From the NCBI GenBank assembly GCA_036850595.1, contig CM072160.1, positions 14,735,906-14,799,905 of the forward strand: 64,000 nucleotides of DNA. Direction: 5' to 3'. The notes beneath the pieces are model-generated. The model saw only the letters and a list, made by a program, of their open reading frames with translations. It searched no databases and was not told the DNA's origin. The stretch's first letter is position 1. The number at the start of each line of letters is the position of its first letter. The translations under genes and the position numbers were made by a program. Of the stretch, positions 49,201 through 61,387 are shown piece after piece. This DNA comes from Rhyacichthys aspro. Its lineage: Eukaryota; Chordata; Actinopteri; Gobiiformes; Rhyacichthyidae.

Positions 49201-52200
49201 ATAAAAAAATTAGGCAAACCATCACTTTACCTAGCCACATCTCCAAATATGAAGACAATTTAATTTGAATTCTTCATACTCTAATCCTTGTATATCATGT
49301 GAGTGAGCTTGTAAGTGCAGGGTTACGGAGTCAATAAGCTGAATCAGCATCATCAGTGTGATGTGTGAGGGGAAAAGAAAATGCCAAGACTTTGTGCCTG
49401 ACAGGAAATACTTAAGTGCTTGAGAGTGGACAGTGTAACTGTATGTCTGCACAAATGTCTGTTAAGGCTAAAATGGGCAAGCAAAAGAATGAGAAAAGAG
49501 AATGAGGAAAAAAAAGATGAAGCTGAGATCAGTGGTATGGGGTTCTCCACACTGGATCGAAAATCTATGCTTGCAAGACAAAAATAACTTAATACATTTT
49601 TGCACTTGTATAACCTTGTTAGAGATTTAGCAACTACTTCCTTTTGACATATAAATGTAAGGTAACGTGGTTCTGTGTCTACATCAGTCATGGTGTGCTA
49701 GCTTGTGTTGAGATTTTAGCGTATGAGGATTTAGAAAGATTGAGGACACCAAGTTGACTCCCGGAGTCCACCAACTTGCCATGGTTTTCTCCTCTTCCTC
49801 GCTCTTATCCTCCCTCTAAGACTCCTCCAGACAATGTGCGTCCCACAGGATTTGATGCATGCTTTTTCTCAGCGCATTTTCTCATCTCACTTTAACCTTT
49901 TCCTTATCTTTCATTCTCACTTCTCACTTTCATTCTTACACTCAATGCTTTTAAGCATAGTAAATACACAGTGAAATGTGCCCTGACAAGTAAGTGTGTT
50001 GCGCTTATTTGTGTGTGTGCTGATTAAAGCAGGCCAGTGGATTAATTAGGGTAAATAACCCCTGAGCAGCTTTTGGGATTTAAGAGTTAAAATCTACTGT
50101 TGGCTTTATACAGGAAAATGTGATCCTGGGTCAACCACAATCTGTATGATTATAGGACAGCACTTTTGCAGTTGTAGCTGTCCTAATCATTTTATATAAA
50201 AACACATTTGTATCACAATTCATTCTTTAGTAGGACAAGAACCAAAAGACTTTGTTTTTTTTCTGTAATTAATGATAACAAATATTCTTAGAACAAGACA
50301 ATTTATCTCTATTACAAAACAAATGATAACTAGTATGGGGCGAATATCAAAAATACCTAAAAACTACCTGACAACGACTGTCCTTTGAACAAGAAGTAAA
50401 CTGTCAGTGGTGAAGACAGATGGCTGCTCTTCTTTCAGCAGCTCAGAGTCAGTACTGCTCTGCTGAGAGTCAGCTGCTACTGACAGCAGTCTACCATTGC
50501 AGAGGAAAAAATATACTGCAGAGTGGCATGTTGTGGGCAATTTCAGGTCAAAAGGTTAACCTAGGAAAAACTTTCTGTTCTTCACTTCTTACTTTTTACT
50601 TTATGTTACAGAACAGATTAGAGCATTTTATGTTAGCCTCGGAGAGTGCAAGCAAAATATTCTTAGACTGAGCTAGATCAAAACTATTATTAGTTGCAGC
50701 AAGTTCATAGACTTCCCAATATAAAAGAGTAGCCTTAAACAGTAATTATTGAAAGAAATGCCTTTCTGCTTTAGTTTAAACTGTGCTCCATAAACTACTG
50801 CAGCCAAAGGGTCAAAAGTAAAATTCTCCAAAGCATTCAAAGGAGTACACACATCAAGCTCCATCGTTTAACTACAGACAGTTAAGTTATAAACATAAGA
50901 ACTGCTGCAATCGCAATAATGTGATAAACTATCTGACATGGATTTACACTGTGCCAATGTTAAAATAATTAGTTGTACTAGTGTTTTGGCAACGTAAATA
51001 TGTCTGTAGAGGTCCTCAGGGGTTTTTGACAAGGCATCTGGACAAAGGTTTGAGGTGACGATGTTTCATCCCTAATCCAAGGGACTTTGTCAATTCAGAG
51101 TTCAAGTGGAAAAAAGGAAGGGCCAATCCTGGTGGGTCTGAGTCTGCAGTCCACCTCCATAGTAGGAAGCTAACACCTGGAGGAAGCAGTTATACTACAG
51201 GGTCACAGGAGCCTAACGACTCCCCCATCAACTCTTAATGACTATGAAACCAGTCTAGCCTTGTCCAATCACAGTAGTTTCAGGCCCTTGGATGAGGGAT
51301 GAATAAATGCATAAATATGTTTAAAATTTCCTGGTTTAGTCCTTGGTTTAATCTTGGTTCAGTCCTTGGTTTAGTCCTGGTCTAGTTGTGTTTTGGCCCT
51401 AATTTTTATCAGTAGAATTTACTCAAGTCTTGTAACTGTTCATAAAATTGAATTTAATCTAACTTTTCTCGTGTTCCCAATATTGTGCCGCCATAGCAGA
51501 TAGCACGCTGTGTCTTGCGTCACCTGGGCGCTTTAGTCCAGTCCTCCAGATTAAAGTCATCCTTTGTGAAAACTAAATCCATCCCTGCATCAAAATGTGC
51601 CATCAGAACAAATGTGTCTCGAAGATTACAAGCCGATTTGAAAGTATTTGCAAAGTGGCACTTAGCTCCATGCCTCAGTGACTAAAAGAAGTCGAGGTTG
51701 TATGTTAAAGTGACTCTCCCTTCCTCCCACAAGTGAGACCAGAGCCTTGTTCGCTCGCCAAAACCCAGCAGCATCGAGGCAATCTGTTCTTAAACAGCTG
51801 GAGCTGCCCCCAAGAGTGAAGAGGGGGGAAGAGGGAGGAGGGGACAGAGGGACGTATCAAACAGAGAGATAGAAGAAATATGTAAATTAAAAAGTGAGAT
51901 GGCAGCAGAGGAGCAGAGGCAGTTTTAGAGCATTTGCGGTCATAAATAATCAACGCTTAGTCAACAGATAGAAAATGAGAACGTGTGAAGCAGCCACGGT
52001 TTTGTCCCAATGCTCAAGCCAAAAGTGCACACATACGTCATGGGTAAACACAGCTAAATGAAAGAGAGCGAAATGGACACAGACAAAAAGATAGCTAGAG
52101 AAACTGACTGATGGAGTGAGCGATACTGATCCAATTCTGGAGGGAGATGAAAGAGATTTACAGCAGGAAGAGAGCGACAGGAAATTCCTTCGTCATTTTC

Positions 52201-55200
52201 CCAAAGCTTTTGTTCATCAAAAAAAAACTACAACACGACATGATTTTTTTTCTCGCATGCCAGTCCCTCTGCATTAATTGTGACTTTTTTTTAAGCGTGG
52301 GGTCTGAATGTGAATGTGCTGTTCATACCTCATGTCTTCCAGCAGGTCACATTCAGTCTGGTGTTTAAAGTGCAGTCTGGTCATCTGGTCTGTGTGTGTG
52401 TTCTTCAGCTCCTGCGTCACTTTGACCTGGACAGAGAGCAGGAAATTTAGACCCATCACACTCAATTCATTCATCACCCTTTAAGATTCCACATCAAATA
52501 TTGTCTAATGAAAAAAATATATATATATTGCTACTACGGGACGTTATACTTCATACAATGATAGACTTGATCACATAAGAGCGCTTTGTGTTAGGCCTGT
52601 AGTAATAAGTAATTTTCTCATTATCCACATGAACTCTTTCAGTAAAGGGCCACAAAACATTACTCTCCAAAATATATGACAATAATGTAGCAGTGGATTG
52701 TCAGACAGACATTACAGTGAAAATGAATGAATAAATCTTTCCATAGACAAATGTTGGGCATTGATTACAATATGGCATGGAAAAAAGAAGGGGAAATAGG
52801 GCTGCAGACTAAGTTACACTAATTTGTCGTGTGGAGAGTTAATTCATTCCATTGACTAGTCAACACACTAGCCAGCAGACAGAAGCAATGCCAGAGAGAT
52901 TAAACAATGTACTGCTAGGAATAAACTACTTCAATGTCAATTTAAAACATGTGAGCCATAGAGGAATTTTCCACAGTGTGTTGCTGAGAAATGGCCCAAA
53001 TTTTGGTTGAAGTTTAAGAAGCCTTGTTAGTTCTATTTATATTAAATAAAAGTATGTTTTTGCATCTTCAGAAAGGATATCCTTCCATACTCTTTTGGGA
53101 ACCCTTAGGCATCTAGTTCCATCAGAGTGGCCTGCTTTCCAGAAGCTGGAGTTTAACACTGCAGTCTGTTGATTGGTCAATAGATAATCCTTACTTGAGC
53201 AAAAACAAGAAGTGAAAGGAAAAACATAAAACTGACTGGTTTCTTCCAATGTAAGCACTTCTTGCTCTTATCATAAAAATATTTCAAGAAGAATTAAAAT
53301 ACTGTAATGTGTATTTTTTCCCAAAAGGAAGCTAACATTTATTAGCAACAGCTGCTTCAGATTTTAGATAGAGTTGGTGTTATACAGCTCTCGCTTTGAG
53401 AACAAAAGCTTTGCATTTGTTGACTTCAAATTAAACATAAGAACTTTTACTAGTGTTTGCCTAAATCTAGAAAACTGTTGCAGCTATTTGAATGTAATGT
53501 TCAGAAAGCTGGGGATAAACTGGGAACAATCTGCTAATGTTTACTGCAGCAGCTATACATCCAGCCTCTAAAACTGCTTCAAAGGATTTACTCTCTTCTT
53601 TATATTTATTGTCAACGCATCAAAGTTTGAATAGTTCACTTCAGATACATGTTGTATCTCATAAAGAAACACAATGCACTTGTGTGATGTCACTGCAAAC
53701 AAAGCAGTAGAAACGTGGACTATCCCTTCAAGCTTTGTAATACAAATACTGATAATGTTGATTTTACAACCATTTCTCTGAGTATAGAATTGTGAAAGGT
53801 GTAGCAATTGTTAAATGTATCAGCTTTCTGCCAATCATCTCTTGTCTGTCCTCCTGTCTAGCTTCAGAACGGGCTAAAAGGGAACACACACATCAACACA
53901 TCCATTAGTAATACATCAGTGGAACAATCAGTGTCAGTGTTTGGTCAGATTGTACTGTGGGTGAATGGGGCTTTTGGCAGTTAGAGGTGACAGGAGACAT
54001 TATAACAGCAGAGATAAGTACAGAAGCACCAGACAGTCCATGTGCCTTCAGATAAAAGAACTCTTTAAGTGTGGTAAGATTAGGGGCCATAACCTGCAAT
54101 TAATACAGTAGCATGCAGAAAGTGATTCTTCTTAAATAAGCAAACCCACATCCACCCTCCTGCCAACACATTCAGAGTCACAGTGAAGGTCATTGTGTAT
54201 TGTCGAGTGAATTCCATCAGCTATTCTCCAACAAACAGTGGGCAAATTCATGACTGTTCTAGACAACAACATCCACACTAACAACACAGAGTGTCTTTGA
54301 TTCATTTGTTTACTCTGTCTTTGAAGATAAGGAGAGGACAGTTCGTTTCATTACTGGAGCAAAGTGGCTTGATTTCACCTTGTGTTGTGTAGAGGAAGCC
54401 AGAACAGAAGAACTTCATTGGTGACAAAGAGATGGATAAAGTGTGGTGAAGTGTGACAAGGATGAGGTCTGCCGTGTGTGAAAACTTCAAGAGGGACAAG
54501 AAAAAATGGTCGCAATCAAAATAAAAAGAATGAGAATAGTGTCTGACTTATTTCCAAAAGAATGGAAACACAGTAGACGTGAGTCCTCGTTTCAATGTGA
54601 CTGTGATATAAATTGATCTTACAAAGTGGAACATGACAACCTCAATGGTCTTAAAGGTGTCTATGGTCTGGACTTGTTCAAGCATATTTGTGTTCAAAAG
54701 ACATGATATGACATGTTCTGGGCAAGTCTGCCTGTAACATCCCTGAGCTAAAATGGCACCAAGGGAATATGTGTTAATTAGAAGAGTGCCATGCAGAGGT
54801 TCACAGACAGTCTCTTCCATCTCATTAAGAAGTACAAATGCACTCATCTAGAGCTATAGAAAAGCACCTTACAGTCTCCAGTTGTGTAGTTTTATCTCAT
54901 ACAGAACCAGTAAATCAGTATCAAACCTTATTCCTCTATCAGACTATATGAATGTGTGCCAGCGCGTTAGCTTTTGTCAGCTCATCCTTTCATAAAATGA
55001 TTTGTGACCCTGGCCAGACTGAAGGTCTTCCTTTTCAAAACAAAGTGGAGAAACGACAGCTTTTGTTATGACGGTTAGAGGAGCGCTGTCACAATATCTC
55101 TAGCTATATGGTTATAATTGACCAATATCCAGTCTTTATGTTAAAGCTATTTTCATTGAGCTAGCTAGGTTACTGTGGTAACCTTACATTTAGCGCTAGG

Positions 55201-55626
55201 GCTGTTAGTGCCGCAGGTTCGATTATTAATTACTGTAAGATGCTTTTTATTGTGTAAAGTTATTTTTTATTAAGAAATTGTGTAAGAACAAACAATATTA
55301 TACATGCAATGCTTTACTATGTAATACTTCCGTGCTATTTGGTTGCCTATGTAGCGTTTTTAGCTAGTAACATTATTTGACGACTGACGGCTGGACAGAT
55401 GCATATTAATGTCACTAGGTTACAAACTAACCTAGCTAGCAAATGTTAGCTAATGTCGGCTAGCAAAGGTCTCTCCTTTAATTTATGTTTCATAAGGTAT
55501 TTTCCGTCTGGTTGCTAAAGCTATAAAATCTAAGGTTATTACAGTCTCTGTCATTGTGTACAGAGCAGGGCTAAAGATAACGGGCTCCAGAAAGCACACA
55601 CTCACCTTCCTCGGCGGCGGCTGCAT
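25237..55626 (-). CDS. fchsd2: FCHSD2 (carom / nervous wreck homologue), F-BAR and double SH3
   Basis: Twenty-two exons join in frame to 788 aa: 55626-55606, 52426-52329, 46878-46833, 41884-41805, 41202-41058, 40891-40758, 39786-39732, 39599-39471, 37023-36901, 36431-36336, 35381-35307, 33230-33114, 33027-32923, 30037-29948, 29794-29732, 27711-27577, 27496-27413, 27302-27125, 26993-26773, 25993-25807, 25704-25610, 25326-25237. The start MQPPPRKVKVTQELKN is that of mammalian FCHSD2. Residues about 10-300 form the F-BAR domain (QYLKRDWPGINPDD, HAVREKADIEAKSKL, ARNDYLLTLAAANAHQDRYY), which binds curved membrane. A coiled coil follows (about 335-460). SH3-1 is near 491-553 and SH3-2 near 593-651 (ALYDYEGQADEELSF, GFWEGELNGRVGVFPS). 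A Pro-rich tail ends in EVEITLV, a possible PDZ ligand. The protein promotes actin polymerisation through WASP-family proteins at clathrin-coated pits. Exon 14 could also start at 30028; the acceptor at 30037 has the better tract and gives the family's IKLKAEARLDLL. Confidence 0.96.
30038..32922 (-). other. fchsd2 intron 13
   Basis: Unique-looking AT-rich intron sequence. The 159-aa open frame at 32297-32776 has no family resemblance. Nothing else supported. Confidence 0.5.
33231..36900 (-). other. fchsd2 introns 9-11 with two short exons
   Basis: Contains exons 10 and 11 (36336-36431 and 35307-35381) separated by ordinary intron sequence; no other element was recognised. Confidence 0.5.
37024..39470 (-). 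other. fchsd2 intron 8
   Basis: Contains a pyrimidine-rich patch at about 37905-37965 (CTCC/TTCC repeats) and otherwise nothing recognised. Confidence 0.5.
45040..45440. repeat. Degenerate 'CACAATTTTGACTT' repeat, upstream of tRNA-Thr copy 1
   Basis: Irregular tandem variants of a unit around TTTCACAATTTTGACTTTTA. A matching tract precedes the second tRNA-Thr (about 45990-46440), so the repeat probably belongs to the duplicated segment or mediated it. Confidence 0.5.
45510..45583 (+). tRNA. tRNA-Thr (anticodon AGT), copy 1
   Basis: A 74-nt cloverleaf. Acceptor stem GGCGCTG / CAGTGCC with one G-T pair, A box TGGCTTAGTTGG, anticodon loop CTAGTAA (AGT) closed by CCTGT/ACAGG, B box GGTTCGAATCC, no encoded CCA. 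TTTT from 45583 can end Pol III transcription. It lies inside fchsd2 intron 3 on the opposite strand. Confidence 0.97.
45990..46440. repeat. Degenerate 'CAGAATTCTGACTTT' repeat, upstream of tRNA-Thr copy 2
   Basis: Variants of ATCTCAGAATTCTGACTTTT, similar in unit and position to the tract before the first tRNA-Thr. Confidence 0.5.
46622..46695 (+). tRNA. tRNA-Thr (anticodon AGT), copy 2
   Basis: Identical in all 74 bases to the copy 1,112 bp upstream. Only three T follow directly (CTCTTTAG), so its terminator is weaker. It lies about 140 bases before fchsd2 exon 3 on the opposite strand. Confidence 0.96.
47927..47999 (+). tRNA. tRNA-Met (anticodon CAT), elongator, copy 1
   Basis: A 73-nt cloverleaf almost identical to the vertebrate elongator tRNA-Met: starts GCCTCGTTGGCGCAGTAGGC, anticodon loop CTCATAA closed by CAGT/TCTG, B box GTTCGAGCC, ends CACACGGGGCA. 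It is on the strand opposite fchsd2. Confidence 0.97.
48509..48581 (+). tRNA. tRNA-Met (anticodon CAT), elongator, copy 2
   Basis: Same 73 bases as copy 1, placed 582 bp downstream. The 3' flanks of the two copies are also alike (ATCAGACTCAAA.TGAGTTA.ATAATAATGTCTAC), showing a segmental tandem duplication. Confidence 0.97.
48851..48921 (+). pseudogene. Decayed tRNA-Met copy 3
   Basis: Keeps the anticodon region (CAGTCTCATAATGTG) and the end CACACGGGGCA. It is 71 nt, has lost bases in the D arm (CTTAACGCGATGGCAGCGC) and has a broken B box (GTGCGATCC in place of GTTCGAGCC), which should weaken Pol III transcription and folding. It is 342 bp after copy 2, with related flanks (TATGGTAATAAAG...). 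Confidence 0.85.
52427..55605 (-). other. fchsd2 intron 1
   Basis: About 3.2 kb between the 7-codon first exon and exon 2. No other exon or element recognised. Confidence 0.5.
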
Positions 55627-58071
55627 TGTGGAGTATTGACATGAATGGTATTTCCCTTGTGAAATGTATTGTAATTCCAAGAGGAAATCCAAATCTCCGA
55701 GGGACCAATATTTTGTTTCCTTGAGCAAAATCCTCCCCTCCGGGCGACAGGGAGGAAAGACGAGAGTTAAATGTGTACTCCGGCGGCCATGATTGATGAT
55801 AAATGGTCAGTTTATGCAGAGCAGAAACTGAAGCTACGAGGAGTCTGAGCACACTTGTGTTGGCTGCTGCCACTACTAGTACTGTACAGTGTTGTGAAGC
55901 AGGGGAGCAGAGGCAGACAGGCGGGGAAGAAAAGCACAGGGAAGGGATGGGGGGATATGAACGGGGAACCCCTTTGGCAACGTGGCTCAACTGCTCCATC
56001 AAGCGGCCGTGAATCGTATTACACCCGTCAACTGAAAAACATGGAAAGCACAGCCTCATTGTTTTATTTCACCGGGCGCCGTACCCACAGCGTTTTCTGC
56101 CACTCTGTGAAAATGTGTTAAAATCAAGTGGATATTACTGGATCTGAGAGATAATAATTCGCCTGGGAACATTATATTTCCTCAATTTCCTTATCAGTTT
56201 GTGTTTGATCAAGGAGATAGACAAGAGGCAGCCTCCCACAGACCTGCATAGCAACAAGAAGCCGCAGTCGATGAAGGAAAAATCGATCATGAACAAGAGA
56301 GGATGGACTTGTTATCATAGAAATAAACTATTAACCACATAAGACAACAATAATAAAATACAATATAACATATAAAACTATATCATTCTTATATTACATA
56401 GTTAGGCATAGTTAGGGGTCAATGGGTGCACTGAGCAGAAAATCATCAAAACAAAGGTAAAGCACTTCCAACACCTCCAGGTATGTGTGTGCATGTGAGT
56501 GTAAAAGTTAGGTTATTATTGGTTTAAAATTAACCAGATGATGATGTACAGTTTGCAGGTAGAAATTTGGGAGCACCCATCCATGCATTTAAGCCTGATG
56601 TAAAAGATTATCATTATTATTTTAGTCTAAACTCTTATTAGATTAGATTTACACAAAAGTGATAAACAAATGCAGCTTTAAGGGCAACCATCCCGCTGCA
56701 TTGTCTTCGTCAGTGTGTGACATGACCAAGGTTAAGGTGACAAGTTTTGTAATGATTAATACACAAAGTTTCTGGCACAGGTAAGACATTAAGTGTTCTT
56801 TCTCACATTTCGTCACAGTTTAATGCTCAAGCTGACACTCAGATTCAAATACCCACACACACACACACATTAAGTGAAGCCTATCTAGCCCCCACAGTGG
56901 CCTAAATCTTTCTGCCAGTAACAAAGGGTGATGGCTGACATTGGTTGCTGGAATACGCTGTTTTTGTTTTCCTGTCAAGATGCTTTTGGTTTATGAATGG
57001 ATTTATAGTTTGTCTCATCAAAATTATCATCATTTTTGGAATAAAGTAAGGTAAGAAGATTTGAGTAAACAGAGAATGCATTATTGAAACTTTGAACAGA
57101 TACATTTACTGGTCAGATCTAAATGTACGTAAAATAGTCTTTCTTATTGTGATGTGATTCAGCACTGATTTCTATTTAAATATGCTGCAGTTTTTATTTC
57201 TGTCTTGTCCTGCACTATCCTTTTGACTTTAGTAGTTACCACTTAGCCTCAGGCAGAACTGCTCCCATAGTGTCAGCAGGCTGCAACTTGTTACTGACAC
57301 ATACACAAAGTCTTTTTTTTTTTTTTTTCTCCATTTAAGTACCTAGGTATGCGTTTAGCTCAAACACCAAGTTCACAAACACGCTGTACAAGAATGAGGG
57401 CAGTTTTACGCCGGAGGTCCAACGACTGACATTTTCAGAAAAGTGCAGGGATTTTTATCAAGTGCTAATGTGAGTAACTAAAGTGTATTTGTGTGAGATT
57501 CCGTACTCTAGTGGAACATAACTGTGGGGTTTATGACAGCTCATTGCATTATGGTGGTATGGTATGACAAACAGAAGGAGCAGATTGTGAAAATGTAGAT
57601 TAGAAACACGAAAAGTGAGGCTTGAATCTCTTGAATGCGTATTTAAGGTACAGCGTGCTGACGATAACAGAGTGGAAAAACATCTTCCATCTTCTAGAAA
57701 AGCGAGACGCACACAGCGGCAAAGGAATTTTTGAGTTGTTTGTTGTTTTGTCTTTCGTGTGTGGGCAGAGGTTTGATGGCAGTAGGTGTCAGAGGGAGGG
57801 CCATAAAAGGCATAGAGGTCATTTATTGCTAAATTATGAAATCTCAAGAGGCTGTTCGCCCTCTATTTGAACCTTTATTTAACCAATCATTCATTCTGAT
57901 TACAGTATAACTTGGATTTAACACAGTTGAAGATGGATTTTTCATCTCTGAGTCATAAGTTTATGCAGCGTGACCAGCATTTTGCTATTACTGTTAGTTC
58001 AAACTTTACCCTTTAACTATATTTTATCTAAAATTGCACTTCTGTTTTGCGTAGGTGCTCTCACAGCCACA
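55627..58071. other. Divergent spacer: fchsd2 promoter side and p2ry2 upstream side
   Basis: fchsd2 (-) and p2ry2 (+) start from opposite ends. 55627-56100 is richer in CG dinucleotides and probably holds the fchsd2 promoter and 5' UTR. A CA run lies at about 56845-56867 and a T run at about 57310-57330. TTTGCGTAG at 58046-58054 looks like an acceptor 17 bases before the p2ry2 ATG, implying an upstream non-coding exon. Confidence 0.5.
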
Positions 58072-59433
58072 ATGGCCACTTCTCACCACAACTTCACCAG
58101 TCCATCCAATTCCAGCGGATACTACTGCGTATTCCAAGAGGACTTTAAGTACATCCTCCTTCCTGTCAGCTATGCTCTGGTGTTTGTGATTGGACTAGCC
58201 CTGAATGCCACGGCTCTGTACGTCATCATCTTTCGCACCAAGCGCTGGAAGCCCTCCACCATCTACATGTTCAACCTGACCATGTGTGACACCCTCTACA
58301 TCTTCACCCTGCCCTTCCTCATTTACTACTACGCCGACGAGAACGACTGGCCCTTCAGCGAACCCTTCTGCAAGATTATACGCTTCCTCTTCTACGCCAA
58401 CTTATACGGTACACTTTCGAAATTCCTAATGCTTCAAAATGTAAAGTTTCATTGATGATCTTCAGTTTTATTGTCGTCGTAGGTTCCATTTTGTTTCTGT
58501 GCTGTATAAGTCTGCACCGGTTCATTGGCATCTGCTACCCAGTGCGCTCTTTGAACTGGGTCAGTCCTCGTCGAGCCAAACTGGTATCTGTGGCCATCTG
58601 GGCTTGTGTTTTGTTCTGCCAAGCTCCTATCCTCTACTTCTCCAGAACCAGGTGACTTCATTTGAACTTCTCCTCTTTCCCTTCGTCGCTTTAACGGTGC
58701 CTCTAATTAGCATTGATTTTTGTAGACAATCAACTTCATTGTCTTAACAGAGTAGACTTTAATCCACTGTTCTCTGTCGTTTCTCTATTTGTGTCGTCTC
58801 CACTAAACGTTTTGTTCTACGCCAGAGATGTGGACACAGAAAGGGTTTGCTATGACACCACCAGCCCAGAGCTCTTCGACGACTTCCTGGTCTACAGCTC
58901 GGTGGTGTCGGTCTTCATGTTTGCCCTGCCGTTCATGGTGGTCATGGTCTGTTACGGCCTCATGGTGCGGAAGCTGCTAGAGCCTGGATGGGCGGCTGAA
59001 GGGAAAGAGTCAGAGAGAGGAGGCCTGGGAAGCCAACGATATAAGCAGAAATCAGTGAAGATGATCATAATTGTACTGGCAGCATTTATGCTCTGCTTCC
59101 TGCCTTTTCACCTCACCAGAAGTCTCTACTACTCATTTAGATACCTGCAACAAATAAACCCAGCACAGGTAAAAACAGAGAGCGATTTCTTCATTACATA
59201 AATGAATAATGCGGTCACTGAATTTATTTTTATATCCCCACCAGGTCAGCTGCAGTTTGCTGGAAGCCTCCAGTGTGGCCTACAAAGTGACACGACCTTT
59301 AGCCAGTGCTAACAGTTGTATTGACCCCATTCTGTACTTTTTGGCCGGGCAGGACGTCCGGAGCAACCTGACCAAGAGGAAAAAGACGATGTCATCTAAA
59401 ACCTCTCACCAGAGTGCCACAACCAAACTCTAA
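58072..59433 (+). CDS. p2ry2: P2Y purinoceptor 2-like GPCR, four coding exons
   Basis: Exons 58072-58408, 58483-58651, 58826-59168 and 59245-59433 join in frame to 345 aa. The start MATSHHNFTS has two N-glycosylation sequons (N7, N13). Seven membrane segments are visible, with N45 in TM1, D73 in TM2, C100 before TM3 (conserved disulphide), H124-R125 at the DRY position, the nucleotide-binding HxxR of TM6 (H264, R267), YKVTRPLASANSC with R300 in TM7, and DPILY at 310-314. These are the marks of UTP/ATP-responsive, Gq-coupled P2Y2/P2Y4 receptors. Its place beside fchsd2 and relt supports P2RY2. The tail is shorter than in human P2RY2 (377 aa) and ends SATTKL. The three introns are 74, 174 and 76 bases, all GT-AG. 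The mammalian gene has one coding exon. p2ry4 is the alternative by sequence alone. Confidence 0.9.
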
Positions 59434-59614
59434 ATCATTCTGTAAATGTGTTATGTGGTGATACATGTGCCAAAGTACTTTGCCCTATCTTTTTTAATAG
59501 CGTCCTTTGAAAAAGCTTGATCACATAGAATTTGTAGTATTAGGTAGGCATGATTTTTTTTTCTACAGTGGCCCTTTTTCCCTAAATGTTTTAATTGAAA
59601 CACACATACTACAT

Positions 59615-59782
59615 CAGTGGTTCTCAAACGTGTCACAGCAAGCACCACCTTAGAATATATTTGTCTTTCCGCGTAAAACTAAATGGCTGTAAAACAACAA
59701 GTCTAGGCCTCACTACATTAAAAAAATGCATATTGCACACATTATTATCAGATGATAATATACTGAATGTTGAGAACCTCTG
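59615..59782. mobile_element. Short hAT-like MITE
   Basis: Starts CAGTGGTTCTCAAAC and ends GTTGAGAACCTCTG (inverse CAGAGGTTCTCAAC). Flanks TACTACAT and TACTACAC match at 7 of 8 bases, an aged 8-bp target duplication. It is 168 bp with no coding frame. Termini resemble copy C at 20098-20587. Confidence 0.75.
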
Positions 59783-60032
59783 TACTACACTGAGAAACTG
59801 TGTCATCTCTTGTCATTTTAATGTCCACTGCGCTCATTACTCTGTCTCTTTACCTACATTTTAACCAATCATAACTGTCCCAATGCGTGTTTCAAAATAT
59901 GAAGGAAGTCTGAATGTATGTTTTTAAGTGTAGTTTAGTCTTGGCATCATGAAATGGCGCCATAATACATTTTGATGATAACATTTATTTAACACAATAG
60001 AAAAAGTTTTGTAAAAAAAAAAAAAATACTGA

Positions 60033-60038
60033 AATAAA
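60033..60038 (+). promoter_or_regulatory. Candidate poly(A) signal of p2ry2
   Basis: AATAAA about 600 bases after the p2ry2 stop codon. Confidence 0.45.
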
Positions 60039-61157
60039 TATTTTTTTTCTTTTTTTAAATCTTTTTATTTGCTAAGTGGTGCTTTTTATTAAAATGACCA
60101 CCAGGGGGAGACACTACCCCATAATCATTTTTAATGCGGTGCATTGCCCATCAAACAGGAAGCATACTTTTTCTCACTAACATCGCACATCCAACACACT
60201 GCAGCTGTGCTTATTATACAAGGATTTTAGCAACGACTGAGAAAACACTGTTTGAAATAAGACCCCTCTTTATTTACAGAGTAAAAACATCATACAGAAA
60301 AAATAAAAATTATAAATGCAATCAGTGAAGTCAATGAGATGTTTCTGTAATTCTTTCAGTTTTCTTCCTATCAACTCTTCATCTTAAAACATAAGAATAG
60401 AAAACTAAGTTCTAAGTAACAAAAGACAGGTTAAATTAAAACACATCAGCTTTAATAAATAAAGTTTGCTAGACACAATGCCATGTTATTCATAAATTCT
60501 AATAAGAAAGTATGAAAGTGAATAGCCAATTCCAAGATGACAGTGAAAGTCAATAGAGCTGCTTGACTTTGAGGACTCTTAACCACTAATCCCCTTCAAC
60601 CACCTCTTGGCTTTTACAATTAAACTATAAAGGTTAGTGTGGAAGAGCTTACTGTCACTGACAGCACATAATGAGTCTCATTCAGTGGAGTGGTTGTGGG
60701 TTGGGGCTAATGGGCAAATAAGTATACACAGCGTACTGTCATGCTAGTATTAAAACAGCTTTCATGAATATTAATATTACAGATTCAACACCTGTCCTGT
60801 AAAAAAAATGTAAGATCATTTTGTATACCAGCCTAAATATATACATATGTACACAAATTTACATATGAATGCTACATTTCCGTTACCTTTAAACCCCTGA
60901 TGCAAATACAATTATAGTTTAAAAAGCTTTATGACGAAGCGGATAAAGGGCCCTCATTGCTGCAAAACATCATTTGGCCTCTGACCATCTCTATACTTCA
61001 AAGCTAAGCTGTAAGAATATAAATAACTAAATTGATGGGTCTTGAAAATATTGCATTGTTTATGTTGTAAAGTAGTGATAAAATTCAAATGACAGAAACT
61101 TCAATAACACTGCCGTTTGTCTCAGAGTATGCCATAGTGTTTTGTTCATTTATATAT

Positions 61158-61177
61158 AATAATAATAATAATAATAA
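61158..61177. repeat. (AAT)n microsatellite
   Basis: About seven perfect AAT units in the probable relt 3' UTR. Confidence 0.85.
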
Positions 61178-61387
61178 CTTTTTTCAGCTCACAGAAGACC
61201 AAAATTAATCCTGTATTAAAAGAAAATATAAAATATATTTTCCTGTGTACTAGATACAGCTTCCAAAAAGAGGTGGCTCTTTTGCTCTATGTCAGAAGAC
61301 ACTCTTCCTGCCGGCTGTCTAGTGGCCAGGCTTAGGCGAGGTCATCTTGAGAGAGGTAGCACTATCATGCAGCGTCATTTGACCTTT

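Larger units (their letters stand above)
46879..52328 (-). other. fchsd2 intron 2, host of the tRNA-Met array
   Basis: About 5.4 kb. The tRNA-Met array occupies 47927-48921. The remainder is AT-rich with no recognised exon. Confidence 0.6.
59434..61364. other. Facing 3' UTRs of p2ry2 (+) and relt (-)
   Basis: No coding exon seen. It holds a short hAT-like MITE, A/T runs near 60013-60060 and an (AAT)n run at 61158-61177. TTTATT at 60269-60274 (AATAAA on minus) is a candidate end for relt. Confidence 0.5.

Noticed and set aside
55571..56059. 162-aa minus-strand frame over fchsd2 exon 1
   Set aside because: It is out of frame with the MQPPPRK start and runs through the exon 1 donor; it is a chance frame in a GC-richer promoter/5' UTR.
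57970..58071. Upstream extension of the p2ry2 frame
   Set aside because: It begins at a non-ATG codon and contains a likely splice acceptor (TTTGCGTAG); the ATG at 58072 gives the expected P2Y N-terminus.
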